Under the pieces are notes generated by a model. The model ran no database searches. It was not told the origin of the DNA and worked only from the letters and a program-made list of their open reading frames with translations. Source: Acidobacteriota bacterium (GTDB lineage Bacteria; Acidobacteriota; Terriglobia; Acidiferrales; UBA7541). From it: 64,000 bases of DNA. Shown here piece after piece: positions 1 through 5,483 of the stretch (position 1 is its first letter; every line of letters starts with the position of its first letter). The stretch is from positions 1-64,000 of the forward strand of contig JABCZJ010000006.1 in assembly GCA_013289715.1 (NCBI GenBank). The letters are read 5' to 3'. Both the position numbers and the translations under genes were made by a program.

Positions 1-1
1 T

Positions 2-151
2 TCGCGTCCAGCCTTGCGACTGGCCACGCATGACTCGGGGACAGGATGGCTCGCTACGCCTTTCCTGTATGGCTCTTTCATCCACGACTCCAAGCCGGTT
101 TATCCCGGCGCACTCAACAAACTGCTATTCTTAAGCGCAAGACCTTGTTAG
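2..151 (+). CDS. C-terminal end of an unrecognised protein (partial)
   Basis: Open from the window edge to a TAG at 149-151, giving 49 residues that include the stretch DSGTGWLATPFLYGSF. The composition (Trp, Phe, Tyr, Gly) looks protein-like, but a second frame is also open over most of the same bases, so the coding call is weak. I do not recognise a family. It converges on the minus-strand ORFs that follow. Confidence 0.3.
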   Translation, partial: SRPALRLATHDSGTGWLATPFLYGSFIHDSKPVYPGALNKLLFLSARPC

Positions 152-325
152 TTCGATTGCCGTAAAATGGTTCTTCTTCGCCTCGCTCGAATCGCGCGGA
201 ACTTTCGGCTCACCGATTACGGAACTTTCAAGAATCAATTCTGCGATCCGTGTTCGGAATGCGATGGCAACCTCCGTAACGTTGCTGAACAATTCAAACC
301 AATCAACTAGCGAAATATTTAGCAA
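131..325 (-). CDS. Hypothetical protein, possibly coupled to the ORF upstream
   Basis: A 64-residue reading from a TTG at 325 to a stop at 131. The segment LVDWFELFSNVTEVAIAFRT has the alternating hydrophobic pattern of an amphipathic helix, and the tail is charged. It overlaps the end of the 572-303 ORF by 23 bases in the +1 frame, so the two could be a coupled pair or one gene split by a frameshift. No clear ribosome-binding site and no recognised family. Confidence 0.25.
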   Translation of the reverse strand: MLNISLVDWFELFSNVTEVAIAFRTRIAELILESSVIGEPKVPRDSSEAKKNHFTAIELTRSCA

Positions 326-572
326 TTTTCTGCGCCGGAGGAGTGGGCGGGTCACCGTAGTAAGGGGATAGCTCGCTCGGCCCAAAGCCAGCGAACGAGG
401 TGATCGTCGGGCGGTCGATTGCGATCGAGCTCGCAGAAATATAGAGCTTCTCGACCAAGGGCGTCGAGTACGAACCTCCTGGCATACATAACGAGCCACT
501 GGGATCGGCGCTAGCCGAAGTGATCTCTGAGGAATTCAGAATGCCAGGGAGCAGCTGGTTGTATTGCTCCAT
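303..572 (-). CDS. Hypothetical protein, 89 aa
   Basis: Starts at an ATG at 572 without a good Shine-Dalgarno sequence. The product is rich in Ser, Pro and Tyr, with a proline-rich end (GDPPTPPAQKIAKYFAS). No signal peptide or recognised domain. It lies divergent from the toxin-antitoxin operon that begins at 646. Together with the two neighbouring ORFs it accounts for the first 570 bases, but none of the three is certain. Confidence 0.3.
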   Translation of the reverse strand: MEQYNQLLPGILNSSEITSASADPSGSLCMPGGSYSTPLVEKLYISASSIAIDRPTITSFAGFGPSELSPYYGDPPTPPAQKIAKYFAS

Positions 573-593
573 TTAGATGGATCAAGATTCTTA

Positions 594-620
594 TTGACTG
601 AAGAGTATTTGCGGCATAAT
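594..620 (+). promoter_or_regulatory. Candidate sigma70-type promoter of the Doc module
   Basis: TTGACT at 594-599 and CATAAT at 615-620 (five of six matches each) are separated by 15 bases, slightly short of the ideal 17. The position, about 25 bases upstream of the antitoxin ATG with its GAGAGAGGGA ribosome-binding site in between, supports the call. Confidence 0.45.
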
Positions 621-645
621 CACAGAGTCGTGAGGAGAGAGGGAT

Positions 646-882
646 ATGGCCAGGGAAGCTAGAAAGCAGATCGGACTAAATATGCGGGCCACACTCTACG
701 ATGACCTGACTAAGCTCGCGAAGGACAACGGCCAGACGACAACGTATGTCTTGGAACAAGCCGTAGAACATTACATTCAGTTTGTCGCTCCAACTCAGAG
801 CGTCGTACGTCCAGAGATTATGGCGCATGTGCGCCGGTCGGTAAATAAGAACCGAAAGCTGCTTCAGCTTTTGGCTCAGTAG
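646..882 (+). CDS. Ribbon-helix-helix antitoxin of a Doc-type module
   Basis: A 78-residue protein. Residues 5-50 (QIGLNMRATLYDDLTKLAKD, then a second helix) fit a CopG/Arc-type ribbon-helix-helix DNA-binding fold: a short beta strand followed by two helices. The basic tail (HVRRSVNKNRKLLQLLAQ) would be the toxin-binding part. Its TAG is immediately followed by the ATG of a Fic/Doc-family gene with no gap, the usual order of antitoxin then toxin. As in related modules it probably neutralises the toxin and represses its own promoter just upstream. A purine-rich ribosome-binding site precedes the ATG. The exact antitoxin family is not certain. Confidence 0.82.
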   Translation: MAREARKQIGLNMRATLYDDLTKLAKDNGQTTTYVLEQAVEHYIQFVAPTQSVVRPEIMAHVRRSVNKNRKLLQLLAQ

Positions 883-1272
883 ATGCCGTCACGCATTTAC
901 CCAACCGTAGCTGAAACCATCGAAGCTCACCGCCTGCTGATCGAGGAATTCGGGGGACTCCAGGGTATTCGAGATAAGGGACTACTAGAGTCCGCCGTTT
1001 TGCGTACACAAAACGGTTATTACGGAAACCTTATCGAGCAGGCATCGGCTTTGATGGAATCGCTCACAAACAACGACGCCTTCCTCGATGGGAACAAGCG
1101 GGTCAGTTTTGTCATCACCGACGCCATGCTCCGCGCGAACGGATATTTCTTGGATGTCCAGCCAGATGAAGCTCACAAACTCATCACCGAAGCATTGGAG
1201 AAAAACGCGTTTCGTTTCCTGATGATACGCGACTGGATAGGTTCAGTTGTGAAACCTCTTGACGTCGAGTAA
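883..1272 (+). CDS. doc: Fic/Doc-family toxin, catalytic His replaced by Asp
   Basis: A 129-residue protein of the death-on-curing family. Doc enzymes phosphorylate elongation factor Tu and stop translation. The family core is visible: LLIEEFGGLQGIRDKGLLES near residues 18-37, and the Fic motif at 65-73 reading DAFLDGNKR. The usual motif is HxFxDGNKR, so the histidine that acts as catalytic base is Asp65 here (codon GAC, 1075-1077). Asn71, Lys72 and Arg73 of the anion-binding loop are intact. Length is normal for Doc. It directly follows its antitoxin gene. The protein may be inactive, weakened or changed in chemistry; the family assignment is firm, the activity is not. Confidence 0.9.
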   Translation: MPSRIYPTVAETIEAHRLLIEEFGGLQGIRDKGLLESAVLRTQNGYYGNLIEQASALMESLTNNDAFLDGNKRVSFVITDAMLRANGYFLDVQPDEAHKLITEALEKNAFRFLMIRDWIGSVVKPLDVE

Positions 1273-1435
1273 TGCAGAAGGACGGATGTCGAGCATGTCA
1301 TTGTGAAAATAGCGGGTCATTTGTTCGCCCACGATACAATCCTCCGTAAGGCATGTCTCGAACTACTAAACCCGGCTGATGGTGAGCGTCTCGAGGAAAC
1401 GAATGCACAAACTGTTGCCAACTTCTTCGGGATAT

Positions 1436-2044
1436 TTAGTCGATTAGACCAAAGCCGTAGGTATCGAGAATTGTCGCAAGAAGCAGCGCATGTTGAGGGT
1501 CAAGCAAAGATCCGGCGTTCGTTAACTGCAAAACGGAATCGGAAAAATCGAATAAGGCGCAGGCATTCCTAGCGGTATCGTGGCGCGCAGGATAGACAAG
1601 ACCCGCGGGTTTTGAAGGATGAATGCGCAACGCAGCGGACCAACGCTGGGCTACCCGGTGGGGACCACTCAACAGACGAGCATCCGCACCGATTCGCGCG
1701 AGACCGCCCGAAGCCGCTAGATCAACGAGATTCAAAGGCTCCGTCATTTCGAGATAAGAGAGGTGACGTTGTGCGAGTGCCCGTCGAGTTACAACTCGGA
1801 TTCCGGTGTCGTGGCCGAACGTTTCGATGAAAGCGCAATGCTCATCGAATCCCACGTACAACACTCCGAAACTTCCATCCGGCGCGTCAAAACGGTTCCC
1901 GCCGGTCCTGCCGAAAAAGACTGGCCCCGTGCTTCGATTGTGGATACGCGAGAAGACTGTTCCAGGCGTGATCTTGACGAATAAGGGAGACCGACCACCA
2001 AGGTCACTGGGCGGCTCTGGGTGCTCGCCAGGAAAGTCCGTCAC
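1436..2044 (-). CDS. RES-domain toxin (NAD+-degrading family)
   Basis: A 202-residue RES-domain protein. Characterised members (MbcT, ParT) act on NAD+ or NAD-dependent targets and arrest growth. Arg33 (TVFSRIHNR) and Glu74 (CAFIETFG) of the Arg-Glu-Ser signature are present, as is the GSFGVLYVGFD strand. The third position, normally Ser in Y-x-S-R-H, is Ala153 (YPARHD), so one defining residue is missing. The GTG start overlaps the TGA of the upstream antitoxin by four bases (GTGA), implying coupled translation. The C terminus overlaps an unconvincing plus-strand ORF. Toxin family assignment is firm; loss of activity is a possibility. Confidence 0.88.
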   Translation of the reverse strand: MTDFPGEHPEPPSDLGGRSPLFVKITPGTVFSRIHNRSTGPVFFGRTGGNRFDAPDGSFGVLYVGFDEHCAFIETFGHDTGIRVVTRRALAQRHLSYLEMTEPLNLVDLAASGGLARIGADARLLSGPHRVAQRWSAALRIHPSKPAGLVYPARHDTARNACALFDFSDSVLQLTNAGSLLDPQHALLLATILDTYGFGLID

Positions 2045-2952
2045 GCAGCTCCTTGCTCACCGTAGCTTGCCGCTGCCACAAGGACGGGTTCCGCTTTCCC
2101 GGACCGGAGCATTTCGAGAGGACTACTTCCCCCCAGCCGATCGTTGGCATTGACGAAGAATGCCAGCTGCATCCAGGGATCATGATTGCGTAGTCGATCG
2201 AGTACCGTCTCCAAGTTGGCGAGCGTCTTGCCGCCTTCGAACTGCCAAATCGGATAGGCGTATCCCCGTCGGCCCTGCGTCAGACCGATAAGGCGATTTT
2301 GACGGCGACGCTTGTCTACAGCTTGTCGCGAGATACCTAGAACCTTAGCCGCATTCTCACCCTTGAGCATGCCACCTGACTTCTCAACAAGACTTTGTTG
2401 TCGCTCGACACCGCGCAGTCTCGCCGTCGCGAGCGGATCATTGGCGGCGATTTCCGGGGCCAGGGATCGCGCCGTCAATGCTTCTAAAATCACCATAAAG
2501 TCCGTGGAGGCCGCACTCGCCTCGTCAATAAGCTCCTTCGGCAGCGCCTTCTCTAGTTCTTCCAGCGCGTGAATACTTCTAGAAAAGAATATCGGGTGCC
2601 TCGCCATCTGAGTAGGGGTTAGTCTGCCTTTGAGAGGGTGAGCGAGGTTAGTGGATACCTTGAACTCGAAAAGCAAGACCCGACCATCGACCTTGGCCTT
2701 GACATCGAAATCGTCCAAGAGCAGGTGAAACTTCCGCCCGGCGCGCTCGCAAGACAGCTCGTTCTTGAACAATTGGAGTCGGACATTGGGCCCTGGCTGA
2801 GACCACATCCGCAAGCGATCTTCAGAATTTGAGGGCTGTGAAAAACGCACGTGGGCTGGCAGCCTGTTGTGGCTTTGGCCCCACCAGTTCGTCAAGGCTT
2901 GCCGAATCTCCTTGAGGGACTTTGGACGAATCCTAGTCGATTGGGCAGGCAC
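2041..2952 (-). CDS. Large antitoxin (Xre/MbcA/ParS type) with N-terminal ExK domain
   Basis: About 303 residues when started at the GTG at 2952, which has GAGGAG six bases upstream; a longer TTG start at 2988 would lie inside the promoter. The last 115 residues match antitoxins of RES toxins: a helix-turn-helix (ENAAKVLGISRQAVDKRRRQ), the GRRGYAYPIWQF strand, and the toxin-binding end GGSSPLEMLRSGKAEPVL. The first 180 residues are extra. They contain DDFDVKAKVDGRVLLFEFK (80-98), an Asp followed by Glu-x-Lys as in PD-(D/E)xK nucleases. That resemblance is my inference from the pattern only. Gene order is antitoxin then toxin. Probably autoregulated through the inverted repeat just upstream. 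Confidence 0.83.
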   Translation of the reverse strand: MPAQSTRIRPKSLKEIRQALTNWWGQSHNRLPAHVRFSQPSNSEDRLRMWSQPGPNVRLQLFKNELSCERAGRKFHLLLDDFDVKAKVDGRVLLFEFKVSTNLAHPLKGRLTPTQMARHPIFFSRSIHALEELEKALPKELIDEASAASTDFMVILEALTARSLAPEIAANDPLATARLRGVERQQSLVEKSGGMLKGENAAKVLGISRQAVDKRRRQNRLIGLTQGRRGYAYPIWQFEGGKTLANLETVLDRLRNHDPWMQLAFFVNANDRLGGSSPLEMLRSGKAEPVLVAAASYGEQGAA

Positions 2953-2964
2953 GCTACGCTCCTC

Positions 2965-3008
2965 GGTTGACAAAGTTACATTACACAATCAACACTAGTT
3001 TGTCAACC
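2965..3008 (-). promoter_or_regulatory. Promoter flanked by a perfect inverted repeat (likely operator)
   Basis: On the minus strand GGTTGACAAA (3008-2999) and TTTGTCAACC (2974-2965) form a perfect 10-base inverted repeat with a 24-base spacer. The first arm contains TTGACA, and 17 bases on is TAATGT, so a sigma70-like promoter lies between and within the arms. Binding of a dimer to both arms would block transcription, which fits self-repression by the antitoxin encoded immediately downstream. Confidence 0.6.
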
Positions 3009-3388
3009 AATCAGAAGTCCCGGCCCTGGCGATAGCGAGATTTGGCTGAAGTGGCCAACCGACTTCCTATTTTCGCCAAATCTAACTAAGCCATTGCGCC
3101 GGTTGCGTTTCTGAGTTGTGAGGAGCCCATGTACTGTTGCAATGTTTATTCCACTTTTCGGGTCAGTTCATCATGACCCGTAGGGAAACTGGTCCCATGC
3201 TTCGCGGCCGCGTCTCGAACGACCGAAGGTTGCTCGAAGTTAGAGGAATTTAGTCTTCAATTCCGGTGCCACAACAACTTCGGTTTCTGGACTACTTGGG
3301 GTATGCTTCATGGCGACCTCAACAAGCACGCCAAGTAAAGATTCGATTTCCTGCTTGACAAAATCTAGTTAATGCTATAGGTATAGCG
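3009..3388. other. Intergenic region with a possible promoter at its right end
   Basis: No convincing coding frame. TTGACA at 3355-3360 is followed by the AT-rich stretch TATAGGTATAGC (3376-3387), a plausible but poorly spaced promoter (15 or 21 bases) for the HTH gene that starts at 3389. If it is used the transcript would be almost leaderless. I see nothing else in this stretch. Confidence 0.35.
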
Positions 3389-3616
3389 TTGAGAGACGGA
3401 AAGTTTACGACGGCAGAAGCAGCTGAAAAAGTCGGAATCCATCAGGTAACACTTCAACGATGGATTAAGTCGTGCAGAGTCCGCGCACCGAAGCCAACAC
3501 TTATTGGAGCCGTCGGCTATCGTCTCTGGTCTTTGGGGGATATAGAGGAGTTGAAAGCGATCAAGACTGCGCAGTACCGAAGGCGCGATCGTCACAAGAA
3601 AGATCAACCGAAATGA
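3389..3616 (+). CDS. Excisionase/MerR-like HTH protein
   Basis: A 75-residue DNA-binding protein. FTTAEAAEKVGIHQVTLQRW (residues 6-25) is a helix-turn-helix of the MerR/excisionase (HTH_17) class, and GYRLWSLGDIEELKAIK (44-60) is the matching wing and following helix. The basic tail is RRRDRHKKDQPK. Proteins this small act as excisionases or small regulators. No integrase is present nearby, so a role in excision is only a possibility. The start is a TTG; the frame is open a little further upstream but offers no ATG or GTG. The putative promoter ends only a few bases before the start. Confidence 0.68.
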   Translation: MRDGKFTTAEAAEKVGIHQVTLQRWIKSCRVRAPKPTLIGAVGYRLWSLGDIEELKAIKTAQYRRRDRHKKDQPK

Positions 3617-3951
3617 TTGAGCGGGCCGCGATGGTGTTCAAGCACCGCCGCGGCCCTGACCAAAGTCGCACGTCTGAGGTGCAACGATGGCTGCAAGCGA
3701 AGTTATCTTGTTCCTATTTTGGGCGCAACTCTCACTAGGCTTGGCGTTTCCGGCCCTGCCCCCACCCGAGCCGGTTGCTGAATCTCCTCCTCACTGAAAG
3801 CTGTTGAAAGCACCTTTCTTTTGGTCGGATTTTCGATCACCGCGCTACATGTGTGCTTCGACGGATGGAACGGCACGGTTGACGCTCCTCACCGAGCGAA
3901 ACGATTCGATTCCGGGAGTCACGCCCTACGCCTGGAAAAGGAATTAGCCCA
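3617..3951. other. Intergenic region with a long GC-rich hairpin
   Basis: Bases 3623-3656 form a strong hairpin: GGGCCGCG (3623-3630) pairs with CGCGGCCC (3649-3656), and inside it GGTG (3633-3636) pairs with CACC (3643-3646) around a six-base loop. There is no T-run after it, so it is not a standard intrinsic terminator. It lies just after the HTH gene. The remaining 295 bases show no convincing gene. Confidence 0.4.
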
Positions 3952-4419
3952 ATGGACCTACATGTTTATGAAGCCTTGTTTCGATTCAATCAGGGACTCG
4001 ACCAAGCGCTTACATCGCTCGACATCCTCGAAAAGTTGGCTTTGGAATCTCCTAGTTGCATAACCAAAACCCGCACGAATCCGAGCGAACCGCGCACGTA
4101 CGCCAACAACCAATCTGATTCCAAGATCGCGCAGAAGGAGCAGAAGGAAGAGAACAACTTCTACCACGTTCGGCGGAACCGCGAGAAGGCCGAGGAGTGT
4201 CCCAACAAGATTTACTGCGAATTGAAAACCCGTGAAGAGCTTAGGCAACGGCACGGTTTGCCGCCGAGGATCGTGATCCCGCCTTGGACCCAGTCCGATT
4301 ACGATCGCATTCTGGTCATGCAAAACGCCGCGTCCTCCTCGCTCCCGATCCACCCCGAACAGCCTCGGATCCCAGGTGACAGCGAACAGAAAAACCAGAA
4401 AGGAGGTATGCCGACGTGA
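3952..4419 (+). CDS. Unknown protein A of a coupled three-gene cassette
   Basis: A 155-residue soluble protein I do not recognise. The N-terminal 30 residues are a predicted amphipathic helix (YEALFRFNQGLDQALTSLDI). A polar, low-complexity middle leads to a C-terminal module around residues 85-125 with TREELRQRHGLPPRIVIPPW. The same two-part layout and the GLxPRIVIxPW motif recur in the next gene, so the two are paralogues. AAGGAA lies eight bases before the ATG. Its stop overlaps the start of the next gene (GTGA, 4416-4419). Function unknown. Confidence 0.65.
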   Translation: MDLHVYEALFRFNQGLDQALTSLDILEKLALESPSCITKTRTNPSEPRTYANNQSDSKIAQKEQKEENNFYHVRRNREKAEECPNKIYCELKTREELRQRHGLPPRIVIPPWTQSDYDRILVMQNAASSSLPIHPEQPRIPGDSEQKNQKGGMPT

Positions 4420-4871
4420 AACAAACTGCTTACGAATTGCTCGCCCTACTCGACCGCAATCTTCGCGAATCCGTCGACCTCTTTAGGCAGCTTGCTGAGT
4501 GTCCGGGTCAGAGGTCCGATGTGCTGACGCCCCTCTCGAACGAGGTTCAATACGTGAGGGCACAGGCGGGCTTCGAAGTGACCGCCGAAGCCAGCGATTT
4601 CGAGCAGGAGCAGGCGACCCATTGGTCCCGCATCCACCACAAGCACGAAATGTGGCTCAAAGATCCGGACGACGTGTTTTTGGATGCCGAGGAACGCGAC
4701 GAGCAGCGCAAGAAGCAAGGGCTTCGCCCGCGGATCGTCATCCTGCCTTGGTCCGCTGAGGAGGAAGAGAAGCTTCTCGCCGTGAAAAGAGCGCAGGCCG
4801 CAAAGACGCGTAAGGCAAGACGCAAGCGAGCCTCCTCACCGAAGGCAATTGTGGAGAGGAGGAAAAAATGA
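4416..4871 (+). CDS. Unknown protein B, paralogue of the preceding gene
   Basis: A 151-residue soluble protein. Its N-terminal helix (YELLALLDRNLRESVDLFRQ) parallels that of the preceding gene. The C-terminal module around residues 85-125 contains RDEQRKKQGLRPRIVILPWS, matching GLPPRIVIPPWT upstream. The tail is very basic (KTRKARRKR and ERRKK), suggesting contact with nucleic acid. The GTG start overlaps the previous stop, and its TGA overlaps the ATG of the third gene (ATGA, 4868-4871), so three products are probably made from one message with coupled translation. No known family recognised. Confidence 0.65.
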   Translation: MKQTAYELLALLDRNLRESVDLFRQLAECPGQRSDVLTPLSNEVQYVRAQAGFEVTAEASDFEQEQATHWSRIHHKHEMWLKDPDDVFLDAEERDEQRKKQGLRPRIVILPWSAEEEEKLLAVKRAQAAKTRKARRKRASSPKAIVERRKK

Positions 4872-5105
4872 AGGTCCATCTCCTCCAGGAACTGCTCTCG
4901 CTAAGCCAGGTGTTCGACCATTGCATTCGTGGCCTTGAGCGCACGAAAACAGGGCCTCACACAGCGTGATTTGATCTCGGAATTTGGATCCGAAAGCGGC
5001 GTCTCCATGTTTTTGACGAAACAGCGGAAGCGCACATTGCAGCAAGTACGGAAGCTAAGCGCACGCTTCAAACTTCCTGCTGACGCTTTTATCCAAAGCG
5101 AATAG
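4868..5105 (+). pseudogene. HigA-like HTH protein split by a one-base frameshift
   Basis: The ATG at 4868, coupled to the preceding stop, opens a frame that ends after 33 codons (TGA at 4967-4969). The neighbouring frame, open to a TAG at 5103-5105, encodes QGLTQRDLISEFGSES and then VRKLSARFKLPADAFIQ, which matches the HTH of HigA/COG5499 antitoxins. Skipping one A of the AAAA run at 4946-4949 joins both into a 78-residue protein with a helical start and a complete HTH. A separate 58-residue product from a GTG at 4929 is the alternative. So this is a recent frameshift, a sequencing error, programmed +1 frameshifting, or a short stand-alone HTH protein. Confidence 0.6.
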
Positions 5106-5483
5106 CCGAGGTCGTCTGGCTCTCTGAGAATTCAAGGGTGCCCGTCATGCCGCCACTCCCGTAGTGGATTCGCAAGAACGTCGTGAGCAAGCTGTAAAGC
5201 TATCCAACTGAGATTGCACGCCTGAGGGCGGCAGAAGTTTGTGCGTGTGAACGAACCGAACCCAAACCGTGCGTACATGCGGGCCTCATTCCTCAGCGTA
5301 CGTTATCCGCACCGTCACTGTATGCGCGTGGGCCCGATTAGGCACGGAACGGGTCGCTATTGGAGGTAATCCTCTGGTGTCAAGCTCGCTCGCGCCGCTG
5401 GGCGCAGGAATCTCATTGAGCAGCGAAGGCGAACTCCATTATAATTGCATGATTTGCCAGGATAGAGGGAGCCACAGACAGTC
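5106..5483. other. Intergenic region at the right edge of the island
   Basis: No gene is supported between the HTH remnant and the foldase gene. No tRNA, direct repeat or attachment site was recognised here that would mark the boundary of an integrated element. The only signal I see is the promoter at 5416-5445, listed separately. Confidence 0.4.
5416..5445 (+). promoter_or_regulatory. Sigma70-like promoter of the PpiD-like gene
   Basis: TTGAGC at 5416-5421 and a perfect TATAAT at 5440-5445 are 18 bases apart. The expected transcript start is near 5452, about 30 bases before the ATG at 5484, with AGGGAG as a somewhat distant ribosome-binding site. Confidence 0.6.

Noticed and set aside
1303..1572. 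Plus-strand ORF of 89 codons between doc and the RES toxin gene
   Set aside because: It overlaps the 3' end of the well-supported RES gene, has no ribosome-binding site, and ends in a basic low-complexity tail typical of antisense frames.
1..5483. Complete integrative element with integrase and attachment sites
   Set aside because: Only an excisionase-like protein is present; no recombinase, transposase, tRNA end or flanking direct repeats were recognised.
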